From Brachionus rotundiformis (taxonomy: Eukaryota > Rotifera > Eurotatoria > Ploima > Brachionidae): a stretch of 64,000 nt of DNA. The position numbers and the translations under genes were made by a program. The notes beneath the pieces are model-generated. The model saw only the letters and a program-made list of their open reading frames with translations. It was not told the DNA's origin and did not search any database. Shown one piece after another: positions 48,549-59,516 of this stretch (within the stretch, counting starts at the first letter, position 1; the number at the start of each line of letters is the position of its first letter). Location of the stretch: assembly GCA_016802295.1 (NCBI GenBank), contig JAESIW010000137.1, positions 5,768,146 to 5,832,145 on the forward strand. Direction: 5' to 3'.

Positions 48549-49879
48549 TTTAGATCAAATTATGGTATATTATTAACTTTTTAACAAAAAATTATAAATA
48601 TCGATAATTTTTTTTGTAAAGCTTGAATCAATTTTTTTTCTGCATTTTATTTTAATAAATTATACTCAGAAATATGATCCTGATTTAGGAATTATAATTA
48701 AAATTACTGCTTTCCTTTTGTGGCGAAAGTTCTCTATATTAAGCATAAATTTAACCTATCAAGTTTAAACTTTATTTTTGTTTACTAAAATACTATCATC
48801 GAAAATAATGATTAGAAATTTTAGAATTTAAAAAAAATTTAATACACATAAAAATTAAAATAAATACATTAATTGCTTATAATAATAAGCCAATTATTAA
48901 AATAAAAAAAAATAGTTAATAGACATGCAAAGAAAAGAATAAAAATATTTTAGAATTTAAAAGAAATTAAATGCACCTTATTAATAAAAAAAAAAAGAAA
49001 AATTTTTATCAATTTATATATTTAAAACTAGAAGAATCGACAAAATTCGGTCTTTTTTTTAAAACTGTAAATAAAATTTCTCTAAATAAAGGAAGTGAGT
49101 AAAAAATCATATATTTATAAAATCGAACAGATAATTAAAAGAAATGTTTATCCCTTAATTGTTTATAGGCCTTTAAAATTTCCAAGAGTAGTCAAAATGA
49201 CTTGTCAAGCGTTTCTGCTGTTAAAAAATGTGTCTTCTATTTATAAACTATAAAATATAATCAGTTTTCAAATTTATATTTTTACAAGTTTTTTAAATAA
49301 ATTAGCATTAGATAACCGTATCAAATTGTTTAAAAGAATGAACATTTGCTTCTTATGTGGGAGCTGGACATTGCTCTTTTGTTGGATTAAATTTGAATTA
49401 TAAATTTAAAAAATAATTTTTTTAGAAAAATAAGCATTAGCTATTAAGTCGGGATTTTTTATTATTAAATAAAAAAATTTGCACAGTGATCCTCCTTGAT
49501 ATTTGTTTATCGACAAAAAATACTCTTGACACTAAGCCATCTTGATCTAATACAAGCTATATTTTAAATTGGTCCATTAAATCTCAAAAATATCATTTAA
49601 TTAATTAGGGATTAATTCTAATTGAGCTTTTATTTAACAAAATATGTTATAGAAATAAAAGTAAATATCAAAAATAAGCTTTTCAATTGTAACCATTTAT
49701 TTAATAATTTCATATTAGTCTCTAAATTCTTTTGATTTCTCCAAATTAAGACAAAATAAATTCAACAATTCTTTTGAAAATAATTTCAATACAATTATTC
49801 TCAATCTAAGACATTGTGACATTGTTGGATATTTCTAATACGAAAAAAAACTTAGCTTTATTTTATTAAGGACCAAAAA
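48549..49879. other. Intergenic region holding an mL37 gene fragment
   Basis: AT-rich and gene-free apart from the rearranged fragment at 49300-49430. Confidence 0.6.
49300..49430 (-). pseudogene. Rearranged fragment of the mL37 (MRPL37) gene
   Basis: Three blocks match the mL37 gene in order and orientation. 49302-49365 matches about 51548-51614 of exon 2, including GATAACCGTATCAAATTGTT. 49366-49393 matches about 51666-51695. 49395-49425 matches the intron around 51740-51770. About 50 bp and 45 bp are missing between blocks. Inclusion of intron sequence shows a DNA-level copy, not a retrocopy. Confidence 0.85.
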
Positions 49880-50689
49880 ATGAGACTAGTTATTTTAGAT
49901 GATTATGATGGAGTGAGCGTATGGGCGGCGCGATATATCAAGCGAAGAATCCTAGAATTCGCACCATCAGCCAGCAAATACTTTGTATTAGGCTTACCTA
50001 CAGGCGGCACTCCTCTAGGAACTTACAGGAAATTGATTGAATTTTATAAGAAAGGCGAACTTTCATTCAAATATGTAAAGACTTTTAATATGGACGAGTA
50101 TGTTTGTTTGCCAAGAGACCATCCAGAATCATATCATTCATTTATGTTTGAAAATTTTTTCAAACATATTGATATTGATCCAAACAATGTGCACATATTG
50201 GACGGAAATGCGACCGACTTGCAAAAAGAGTGTGATCAATTTGAAGAAAAGATAAAAGAAGCTGGTGGTATAGAACTTTTTGTTGGAGGAATAGGACCAG
50301 ATGGTCATATTGCATTCAACGAGCCTGGATCTAGTTTGGTCTCGCGCACTCGTATCAAAACTCTGGCACACGACACTATCCTGGCTAATGCTAGGTTTTT
50401 CGGCAATGATATATCTAAAGTGCCTACAAACGCTCTAACTGTCGGAGTTGGTACTGTTATGGATGCCAGAGAAGTAATGATTCTCATTACTGGTGCTGCC
50501 AAGGCTTTGGCGTTGCACATGGCAATTGAAGAGGGCGTGAACCATATGTGGACTGTGAGCGCTTTTCAGCAACACCCAAGGACCGTATTTGTATGTGACG
50601 AAGAGGCTACTTTGGAACTAAAAGTAAAAACTGTCAAATATTTCAAGAGTCTCATGTACGTTCACAACAAACTAGTTGAAAACTACTAA
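49880..50689 (+). CDS. GNPDA: Glucosamine-6-phosphate deaminase/isomerase
   Basis: Intronless, 269 aa, typical of eukaryotic and bacterial NagB proteins. It converts glucosamine-6-phosphate to fructose-6-phosphate plus ammonia, linking amino-sugar catabolism to glycolysis. The catalytic set is complete: Asp72 in NMDEYV, Asp141, His143 and Glu148 in GPDGHIAFNEPGSS. The phosphate-binding loop is LPTGGTPLG (39-47). Phe/Tyr-rich C-terminal helices follow. The GC content is somewhat higher than its surroundings, as expected for a conserved gene. An AATAAA follows the stop closely. It converges with mL37, with 149 bp between stop codons. Confidence 0.97.
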   Translation: MRLVILDDYDGVSVWAARYIKRRILEFAPSASKYFVLGLPTGGTPLGTYRKLIEFYKKGELSFKYVKTFNMDEYVCLPRDHPESYHSFMFENFFKHIDIDPNNVHILDGNATDLQKECDQFEEKIKEAGGIELFVGGIGPDGHIAFNEPGSSLVSRTRIKTLAHDTILANARFFGNDISKVPTNALTVGVGTVMDAREVMILITGAAKALALHMAIEEGVNHMWTVSAFQQHPRTVFVCDEEATLELKVKTVKYFKSLMYVHNKLVENY

Positions 50690-50838
50690 TTTAACTACCT
50701 AAATAAATTTTTTATAACACATTTTCTAGATATTTTATAAAATTAAATCTAATAAAATTATTTGTATTTTATCTTATGTTTATTTTAAATAATTGATAAA
50801 TGGTTCATTTTTTTTTAAATGTAATTTTATTTTAAAGC

Positions 50839-52208
50839 TTAAGATCCATAGGTAAAATAAGCTAAAAATTTTTGAAACACAGTTGGATTGTAATCTAAAT
50901 TTCTCAAAGCCATACGCTGAATGTTTTTTTGTGTCGGATAAGGCAAATTGTCCACAGTCGGCCTATTCATGTAGAGCTCATTTTGACTATCTTCATCATA
51001 GAAAACAATATTTTTTACTCCTTTATTATCTTTCAAATTTAGTGTATTTAATTGAAAAGTGGCAAAATTAAAACGTTGATTTGTTACTGATACTCCATTG
51101 ACAACTAAGGGTTTTTGAAGCAACCCATCTTGGTTAACTGGTAATTTCATTACATGAGCCTGAGCAAATGCTGTTCCAAAAAGAACCATTATTAGCCTAG
51201 AGACGTCTTGTTCATTTGTAAAATCATCATCGTTGATATTAATTATTGTTTGGACACTTTTACCATTCAAATCAGATCGATTATCGATCAGACAGGGTTT
51301 ATTCAAATTGTAGATATTCTGATCCTTGAGATCAATTGTAGGAAATATTGGATACATATCAATGAATTTGTAATCTTTTGTTTTTTCCAAGTTCTGATCA
51401 AAAGCTACTTGAGGAAGACTACTTTTACTCATTACACAAAAATCTAAATTAGTCTTGATTGAAATCAAATCACCGCCACGGTTAACTATGGTTTCAAGAT
51501 CACAATTTTCTAAGACCTCTCTAGTTAATAGGGAAGTTGGATTTTTTTTAAATAAATTAGCGTTAGATAACCGTATCAAATTGTTCAATAGAATGAACAT
51601 TTGCTTCTTATGTGGAGTTCCATATTGTTTTCCAATAACAAATTTTGGATCGTTTGGTATTTTTAGAGCTGGACATGGCTCTTTTGTTGGATTAAAGGCC
51701 AAAGATTGTTTTAGATAATTTTTAACGAGTTCGTCCTTAAAATTTAAATTATAAATTTAAAAAATAATTTCTTCTTAGATATTTAGTTATTCACTTGGGA
51801 CGAAAGGTCAAAACCTTTGGTTGAATCTTTAATTATTGGTGGTATACTTTTTACAAGTTGAGTCTTTGTCAAAAGACAGGCTTGATCAATACCAGCATGG
51901 AATCTAGTGCTATTATCAAACATTTTAATCGGAGTTTCATGATAATTCTCGTTATCTTTGATAGTTAATTGAGGAAAGAAAGACTCTAGTAAAGGATGTC
52001 GTCTTTCTGGTATCCATTTTGGGAGTTCGACTTTAGGAATTGTCTCTGGGTGTAAAGGATCGATTATTTTTTTATTTGCAAGACTTTTTGGAATTTTAAG
52101 TTGTGGTTCCATCATGTGACCATGGACCTGATAACGCCATTTCCATTGTCGACCATATGGTTTAGAGTAGAATTTAAGTTTTCCAGCTATTTGAATTTTG
52201 GTCACCAT
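50839..52208 (-). CDS. MRPL37: Mitochondrial large ribosomal subunit protein mL37
   Basis: Exons 52208-51795 and 51735-50839, joined in phase 0 over a 59-nt intron, give 436 aa (human 423). The ATG at 52208 was chosen; the open frame upstream has no earlier ATG. Conserved blocks include DQACLLTKTQLV, YPIFPTIDLKDQNIY, LFGTAFAQAHVM, FATFQLNTLNL, GVKNIVF and a C-terminus FQKFLAYFTYGS. mL37 is a metazoan-specific component of the 39S mitoribosomal subunit. The second exon alone lacks an ATG, which supports the join. A broken copy of this gene lies at 49300-49430. Confidence 0.93.
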
Positions 52209-52767
52209 TTCAAATAAAAACAACAATTAATTTGAACAGTTTAATTAATAATTTTTGAAATATATCGCGTTTTGTTCTAAACTTTTGTTAGTTTTTTTTA
52301 TTTTGTCTTTATATTTTATAGTTAAATGGATTATTATCAATTATTATTTGAACATGAAAGAAGACACTGATAAAAAGCAATAGACTTTTATTTTCTTGTT
52401 AAAAAAGATGTTAATTATTTTCCTTAAGAATTTTAAAAAATACATATGAAAATAGCTATTAAAAATTAATTAGTTAAAAAGTTAAAGACTTGTTAAACAC
52501 TTTGTAAGAGTAAATTTTGCTAAAAAAATATTAAATAGCTAAGATAATACCAAATTAGCTCTTCAGGGTTGGAATTTGAGGAATATCTAATTTAAAAGTC
52601 AATTGATTTCTAGAGAATTTTTAAAATATCACTTAAAACGATTCTTAAAAAAAGACTTTATTAAACAAATGTTAAGTTAGACATGTTTTTTATATAAAAA
52701 AAAATTTAAATAAGTGATACTCAGTTTAAAAACCAAGTAAAAAAAATATAAAATAAATCCATCTATA
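52209..52767. other. Divergent promoter region (mL37 / LSM7)
   Basis: 559 bp between divergent start codons, AT-rich. A shared regulatory region is likely, but no motif could be assigned. Confidence 0.5.
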
Positions 52768-53076
52768 ATGGCCGAAAAGCACCAAGACAAGAAGAAAAAA
52801 GAAACCATATTAGATTTGGGAAAATATTTGGACAAAAAAATTAGAGTAAAATTTAGCGGCGGTAGAGAAGTAAGTGGTGTATTAAAAGGTTTTGATCCTT
52901 TATTGAACATTGTACTTGATTCAACCATTGAATATATGAGAGATATGGATGATCCGTACAAGATGACCAACGAAACAAGAGTCTTAGGTTTAGTTGTTTG
53001 TCGTGGAACTAGTGTTATTTTAATATCTCCTCAGGACGGAATGGAAGAAATTCAAAATCCATTCGCCAATGCATAA
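52768..53076 (+). CDS. LSM7: U6 snRNA-associated Sm-like protein LSm7
   Basis: Intronless, 102 aa, the usual family length. Sm1 motif: ILDLGKYLDKKIRVKFSGGR with VSGVLKGFDPLLNIVLD. Sm2 motif: LGLVVCRGTSVILISP. A short Lys-rich head precedes it. LSm7 is in both the LSm2-8 ring that binds the U6 snRNA 3' end in the nucleus and the LSm1-7 ring that promotes mRNA decapping in the cytoplasm. PLRG1, another spliceosome gene, starts only 141 bp downstream on the same strand. Confidence 0.97.
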   Translation: MAEKHQDKKKKETILDLGKYLDKKIRVKFSGGREVSGVLKGFDPLLNIVLDSTIEYMRDMDDPYKMTNETRVLGLVVCRGTSVILISPQDGMEEIQNPFANA

Positions 53077-53217
53077 AGATAATTCCAAAAAATCTTCTTT
53101 TTGTTCTAATTTCGTAATAAATTGTCAATTTTGATTAAAAAATTCTTTATAAATTCAGCTAATAACTCAGCTGTTAATTTTATATTAAGTTTTGAATTTA
53201 AATTTTATTTGTTTAGA

Positions 53218-54681
53218 ATGACAGATACTGATATTCCAAAGCATTCTGTACATACATTGGTATTTCGTTCACTTAAGCGAACCCATGACATGTTTTTGGC
53301 GGACTTTAATAATCCTGTTGAAATTGATGAGAAAAGCATTGAATTAAGGAAAAGCATTAAAGCCAAAGATGATTACGGTCTAGTTTTGAATATGCCAAAG
53401 GAAGATCGTCAGAGAAAAACAAAACAGATAAATGAAGAAACAACAGCTAGCAACGAGCCTGAAGAACAAAATCAAGAAACTCTTGAAGAAATAGAAGTTG
53501 AATCTGAACCAAGATCAGTGCCTGTTTTCCCATCATCTCGCCCTACTGAGCACAAGTCAGACTCAAAAGCCCTTAGTCTTTTTGCTTCAAATCAAACAGC
53601 GATGGCACATCGTCGAAATACAATTTCAATGCCAAAGCCTCAGTGGCACGCTCCATGGAAACTCTACAGAGTCATTAGTGGTCACATGGGCTGGGTTAGA
53701 TGCATTGATATTGATCCAAGTAATGAATGGTTCGTAACTGGAGGCTCAGACAGAATTATCAAAATTTGGGACTTGGCTTCAGGTAATCTAAAGCTTTCAC
53801 TAACTGGTCATGTGAGCACAGTTCGTGGTGTATGTGTAAGTAATAGACATCCATATTTGTTCTCATGTGGTGAAGATAAACAGGTAAAATGTTGGGATTT
53901 AGAATGCAATAAAGTCATTAGACACTATCATGGACACTTAAGTTCTTGTTATGCTTTGGCTTTGCATCCTACGCTAGATATTTTGGTAAGTGCTGGTAGA
54001 GATAATGTGGCAAGAATGTGGGACATGAGAACAAAAGTTCAAATACATTCACTGGAGGGTCATACAAATACAGTGGCTTCTGTAAAATGTCAAGATATAG
54101 ATCCTCAAATAATAACTGGCAGTCATGACTCAACAATTAGATGCTGGGACATAATAGCCGGAAAGACAATGTGCACTTTAACTAATCATAAGAAAAGTGT
54201 TCGAGCAATTACTTTGCATCCTAAGCTAATGAGTATGGCATCAGCATCCCCTGACAATATAAAAGAATGGAAATTGCCTAATGCTGAATTTATTCAAAAT
54301 TTGAGTGGACACAATGCGGTTGTTAATGCCTTAGCTAGTAATTCGGACAATGTCTTAGTTTCTGCAGCTGATAATGGAAGCATGTATATGTGGGATTGGA
54401 TGACTGGTTATAATTTTCAAAAGATCCAGACAATTCCGCAGCCTGGTTCGATCGATTCTGAGACTGGAATTTTTTCTCTAGCTTTTGATCATTCCGGTAG
54501 TCGTTTGCTCACTGGAGAAGCAGATAAAACTATAAAAATCTATAAAGAAGACGAGACAGCGGTAATTTTAATAAAAAAATTTTTTTTTTAATTCTTTTTA
54601 AATTTATATTTAAATCCAAAGACTGAGGAAACTCATCCAATCAACTGGAAGCCGGATCTACTAAAAAGAAAAAGATTCTAA
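53218..54681 (+). CDS. PLRG1: Pleiotropic regulator 1 (Prp46), Prp19-complex WD40 protein
   Basis: Exons 53218-54561 and 54622-54681, joined in phase 0 over a 60-nt intron, give 467 aa. The N-terminus (HSVHTLVFRSLKRTHDMF) matches the family, followed by an acidic linker. Seven WD40 repeats start at WKLYRVISGHMGWVRCI and include GSDRIIKIWDL, SAGRDNVARMWDM and GSHDSTIRCWDI. The last exon gives EETHPINWKPDLLKRKRF, the invariant end. PLRG1 binds CDC5L and is needed for catalytic activation of the spliceosome. Start chosen at MTDTDIPKHS; the 32 codons upstream are AT-rich. TTTGTTTAG ends one base before this ATG. It converges on an OXLD1-like gene, with 56 bp between stops. Confidence 0.96.
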
Positions 54682-54737
54682 AAATCAAAAAATTAATTGT
54701 TTTGTAAATAAAGATAATAATTTTTTTCTAAATAAAT

Positions 54738-55049
54738 TTATTTTAATTTCATTTTAATTTCCATTGTTAGAAAATCACGTAGATTTACGTCTTCAATTTT
54801 TTGAACTTCGACTAATGCATCGTTTAAAGCCTTTTCTTTTTTCTCACCTTGAGACTCATAATATTTGACTAATTCTTCAGCATATTGAATCCAAATACAA
54901 TTATTGCACCCTGATCCGCAACACATGAGCGGAATTTGTGGTGGAGGTTTTAAATTTGATTTTTCTTTGCCGCTTAAAATTTTAAAACTAGTTCGAAAGT
55001 GCCGGCAAATTAATTTTCCTGTTGAATAATTAATGAATTTTGTTAACAT
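54738..55049 (-). CDS. Oxidoreductase-like domain protein (OXLD1-like), mitochondrial
   Basis: Intronless, 103 aa. A basic N-terminus with few acidic residues (to about residue 35) fits a mitochondrial presequence. The oxidoreductase-like domain core is PPPQIPLMCCGSGCNNCIWI followed by QYAEEL. The conserved CC..GC..C pattern is that of the OXLD1 / fungal Pet-type family (Pfam oxidoreductase-like). A charged helical C-terminus follows. Molecular function of the family is poorly defined. Confidence 0.8.
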   Translation of the reverse strand: MLTKFINYSTGKLICRHFRTSFKILSGKEKSNLKPPPQIPLMCCGSGCNNCIWIQYAEELVKYYESQGEKKEKALNDALVEVQKIEDVNLRDFLTMEIKMKLK

Positions 55050-56295
55050 AACAACATCTAATAATCTTAAACAAATAAAAAGAGCACCATTTAGAATATT
55101 GATGATTATAATTTAAACTGAAGTCTTAATAAAATTTAATTTTTTTTTTTCTATTAGAATTAAACCCTGCAATGTAAAATCTATTTGTTTTAAATTAACA
55201 TCATCCCACAACAAAAAGGATTTATTAAATACATATAAATCGCTTTTAATTTAAGTTCATAAAAAAATAATGTCATTAATCTTATTAAAATTTTTCTAAA
55301 TTTCTATTGTTAAGATTATTGAAATCTAATTTTCTCAAAAAATTCAACTCTTAAATTTTTAATTTTGCAAATTAATTTCTTATTTTGAAAATTAAATTCT
55401 AAATCCAAGTTATTAATTTAGTTTAAACTTATAAAAATTAGAATATTAAATTGATCTGAAATTCCATATGTAAATAACTCATGGAATATGTCACAAAAAT
55501 ATCTAAGACTTTGAAAGGTATGAAATGCGACTGCTGAAGAAGGACCCAACCAAACTATAGTCGCTTTATCTATGTCAGAACAGCGATATTTAGCGGCTTT
55601 AGTATGAGAAACACGGGGACTTTTAATAAGAGCTTGCTTTCTTTCCAAATTGAGAAATGAATTTACAAGTGCAGTGACAGTCAGACATGTTTTTTTTTAA
55701 ACAGAGTGGTCTCACAATGAAACAAATTGCCTGATAGTGTTTTAAAATCCATATCCACTGGTCTTCAAAGCCGCGCTGGACAAATTCAATGGATATGGCT
55801 GCATCAGCTCCACACTGCCAAAAAGCAGTAATGGGCTCAGACATTCTTGTTAGAATTTAGCAGCAAGAACTAGCTAACTAAGTACTAATTTTCAATATAG
55901 ATTATTCATTATTTATAATTTTAATCAAATAGATTTAAAATGAGTTAATTATTTATTTTTTTATATACCAAGTTTTCATAGAGTAAGATACAACTGATAA
56001 AACCTTTATGATCTAAGCCTTAGCGTAATATGATTTCGTTTGGTTTTTATCTTAATTTAAATCCGAATTTAAATAGGTCGTATTATATATAACAAGTTTA
56101 AAAATAAAAGTAGTCTTTGTTTTAGCTTGTAAGGAATATTTACGTTCTTAAGCGTAAATTAAATTATTTATATTTATCTAATTATTTTCTAATTCTGGCT
56201 TATTTAAACAAAAGTTATTTAAGTTGATTAAAAAAATTATTTTATTTTTAAAATTTGTTATTTCCTAGACTTAAAAATACCACAAATGTCTTTAT
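55050..56295. other. Intergenic region with a dispersed repeat
   Basis: Holds copy B of a diverged repeat (55690-55875). A TTACGTTCTTAAGCGTAAAT near-palindrome at about 56140 resembles the 3' palindrome of the LINE at 25880. No gene supported. Confidence 0.5.
55418..55875 (-). repeat. Diverged dispersed repeat, copy B
   Basis: On the minus strand it starts GTTCTTGCT, then TCTAACAAGA and an ATG of a 73-codon frame (SEPITAFW, later LKKNMSDCHCTC). A second 76-codon frame overlaps its end in another phase, as after a frameshift. The start matches copy A at 11985. It is probably a decayed mobile element with a coding part, but no transposase motif was recognised. Confidence 0.4.
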
Positions 56296-57243
56296 TTATA
56301 TAGACTGAGTCTGTATATTAGACAGTGTTAAATTAGAAGATGAGTCAGCTGTAGAGTTAACTGATAACTCTATGTTTTTTTTTATCTTTTCCTCGATAAA
56401 TTTATTTCGCTGCCTTTCCATTTGTTTATGTTTTTTTTCAGCCTTTTTATCTTTTTTATTTTTGCATTTAGCTTTCGATTCAAAATTATTGGACAAAAAA
56501 TAATTTATAGCCAGCTCAACATCCCAGTCGAACTCGACCAATTTTTGCCTAATGATTTCCTGGTCATTCGAACTAACAATTCTCATTACTTGCTCTATTT
56601 TGTCATTTAACTCATCGGAATCATTCAAATTCCAATCTTGAAAATTATCGACAAAAGAATTGGTATTTTTTGTATTTGAATTGAAAAATATGTTTGTCGG
56701 CATTTTAGATTTGTCTCCAATAGGTCTAATGCTTGAATAATGCTCCCCATTATGATATGACAAATGAAGTTCCCTGACTGAACGATTTACAAGCGTGTTT
56801 ACTCCACTAATAGTCCATATTGGCAAACCAATCTGATGGATATTTACATTTAATTGGTTTAGTCGAGCAAACGCAACGAGACATAAGTTATCGGCATATG
56901 TTCCAGGCTGTTCCATGTTTTTAAGGTACTGTTCAAATGAATCTAGTTTGCTCGGCTTTTTGGCTTCACCTTCTTCTTCGATGAGAGCAGCAATGAAAGG
57001 TTCGAATTCTACTCGATTTTGGCGGATGTATTGGCAAACTTGTTTTCTGTAGATCAGATGCTGAGATTCATTGCCTTCCATTTGATCCGAAAGAGCTCGG
57101 AAACAGCAATTACCATCACCGGTTATGTCTCTGATCTCTAAGTTTAATTTTTCGAGCTGTTTCGAAAATGACTCGAAATTTTCGTCATCGTTCAGGTAAC
57201 TTGACGATTTGTTTTTTTTTTTTGATTTTTGATTTTTGGTCAT
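56296..57243 (-). CDS. OTUD3: OTU deubiquitinase OTUD3
   Basis: Intronless, 315 aa. A Lys-rich head precedes the OTU domain (about residues 35-175). The catalytic set is visible: Asp43 and Cys46 in TGDGNCCFRAL and His168 in YHNGEHYSS. LVAFARLNQLNVNIHQIG, WTISG and VRELHLSYH match OTUD3 closely. Next comes a UBA-like helix region near 215-255 (VMRIVSSNDQEIIRQKLVEF then VELAINYFL), and a basic coiled-coil tail with RQRNKFIEEK. OTUD3 removes ubiquitin chains from substrates such as PTEN in vertebrates; the local substrate is unknown. Confidence 0.9.
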   Translation of the reverse strand: MTKNQKSKKKNKSSSYLNDDENFESFSKQLEKLNLEIRDITGDGNCCFRALSDQMEGNESQHLIYRKQVCQYIRQNRVEFEPFIAALIEEEGEAKKPSKLDSFEQYLKNMEQPGTYADNLCLVAFARLNQLNVNIHQIGLPIWTISGVNTLVNRSVRELHLSYHNGEHYSSIRPIGDKSKMPTNIFFNSNTKNTNSFVDNFQDWNLNDSDELNDKIEQVMRIVSSNDQEIIRQKLVEFDWDVELAINYFLSNNFESKAKCKNKKDKKAEKKHKQMERQRNKFIEEKIKKNIELSVNSTADSSSNLTLSNIQTQSI

Positions 57244-59516
57244 TGTTGAATTTTAAGAATATAAAAAAATATTTTCATATTTAGATTTTGATTAAAAGCT
57301 TTATTTCACAATAAAAAAAAATAAAAATAATTTTCTTAATCAAAATAATTTATGAATATTTTATTGCGATTTGAATATAATTTTAGAAAATTTTGAAACT
57401 ATACGCTCTGCAATTGATTAACGAAGATTTGATGAGTAAAAGAGCCAATATTTTAAAACTTTTAAATAATGAATTACATAATTTTCAGAAACGCTGTTTA
57501 TAAACCAATTGTTTGATACCTGTATTATAAAAATAATTATATTGTGTGATTTAAATTTAAATTAAAAAATTTTTTCTATTTTCTATTATTGAAAAGGTTT
57601 AATTAACCTCTAAATTAAATATATAATAATTTGGATATACCTAGTAGGATTCAATATTTATCGAGATGTTTAAAATAAATATAAGGTCTAGGTATTTTTG
57701 AATTATTTTGCAGATACTTAAAAATTTAATATAATTGAACAAATTTTATTTTTTAAATTTATATATATATTGTAAAACTGATTTCTGTTAAGAAACATCA
57801 TTAGAAAATTGTTTTTAATTAAAACTCAAAATAAAGTAAATATTTTAACTAAATGTTTCAATTATTTTAATGAATGTTGAAAAATCTGAGAAATAAATTC
57901 CAGCCCACTAATTTAAGATAATTAAAATGAATTAGCTTTTTATAATTTAAAACAGAAATTCGCTTTAGATATCCTTCAAATGTTTAAAGTGTAGGAATAT
58001 CCTAATATGGTAAATTTCTTGCTCAAATTGTTCACTTGTCTTTCTTTTAATCTTTCAAGTTTTATTTTATGGTCTCTAAACTACCAAAGATTCATTTTGA
58101 AGTCTCAAAAATATGACATAAATTTTAATTATAAAAATTTTATTTAATATTCCATAACCTTTATTGGCTTAAGAGTTTTGTTTGATATTGATACAAAGAT
58201 CTTGTTCTTTTTCTGTATCTTTCATTGATGTTTTATACATTTTTTAGTTAATCGAAGAGTCGGTTAAGTTGGTATAATTTTGCTTAGCTTTGATTATTTT
58301 AAATTATTAAGGGTTTTGTGAAGTTCAGTACAAAAGAACAGAACAAAGTGTAAATAACTTTTTTTCTAAAAGTTTAAAATTAATTCTGTGAATGCAGAAT
58401 GGTGCAACATTCAAAGTTGCATCAACTGTAAAAGTATGCTAATGATGTGCAAAATCTCTGCAAAATGCACTACACTCGATTATATTGTAATTTAATTTCT
58501 GCTGAACTCTGCAAAATTAGCAGAAATATATATTTGATGCAACTTTGAATGTTGCACCATTCTGCATTTACAGAATTAGGTTAAAACCTTTAGAAAAAAA
58601 GTTATTCAATTTTTTTACACTTTTTTCTGTTCTTTTTGCCATTTTGTACTGAATTTCACAAAACCATTAAGTAATTAAAAGAATTTATCTCATATTAAAT
58701 TATAATTAATAATTAAATTTATACAAAAATTATAACAGGTGTTCAAAAAAATTTTCAAAAGTTTGATCATTAAAAAATATATGTTTAAATTAGCTAAATT
58801 TTGCCAAATTTTTTACATTTAATAAAAAGTCTTTTAAAAAATTATTAAAATCTAGTTGTTCCAAGTTTAACAATGTAAATACAAATTATATAAAAAAACA
58901 TTCCTTATTTTTGTCTTTTTTTTAAATTAATCTAAATTGTGTAATTAAAATTGCTAACAAGAGCGCTGAAAAGAAGGCTATGCCATTCGGAGCTGCCCTG
59001 GAAATTCCCCTTTTCTAAATTTTTTGTTAAATAGATAAAAATAGTTGTTACTAGTTTTAGATGTTTCATTTAATTCCTTTTAAAGGATCTTAAATCTATT
59101 TAGAAGTGAAAGGTGCTAATGTTGAAGTTTTTTTTTGTAATGCGGAGAAAATAAAAAAAAATATATATAGAAAACATTCTTTTTAAAAGCTTGATCATAT
59201 GTTATTTAAATCTTAAAATCTTAAATTATCTTTCATTTCAATTTTACATAAAGAATATTGATACCGTGTATTTTTAAAAAAATTCCAAAAGTCAGATTTT
59301 AGAACTTTTTTTTAACAAATTCAAATTTAACACAATTATACTTGATATAAATAAAAAATTATCATACTGTTAAGCTTTAAGACCGATTGATCGTCAATTT
59401 AAAAAATGTTCAAGCAAAATATTATTAATTATTCAAATGTCAACTGCTATTAATTTCACTATAAAATATTTTATGAAAATTTAATCCTAAATTTGGTGAT
59501 TTGGATTTAAAAAGAA
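57244..59516. other. Divergent intergenic region with a MITE
   Basis: 2.3 kb between OTUD3 (-) and POFUT1 (+). It holds the inverted-repeat element at 58311-58666 and an isolated GC-richer patch at 58960-59020 (GGCTATGCCATTCGGAGCTG) that could not be assigned. Confidence 0.55.
58311..58666. mobile_element. 356-bp MITE flanked by TTAA
   Basis: Inverted arms of about 120 bp share GGTTTTGTGAA, TTCAGTACAAAA, AACTTTTTTTCTAAA and GCAGAATGGTGCAACATTCA. TTAA lies on both sides (58307-58310 and 58667-58670), as with piggyBac-type target sites. The inner segment has TCTGCAAAA blocks, also seen in the element at 37710-38368. No coding capacity. Confidence 0.8.
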
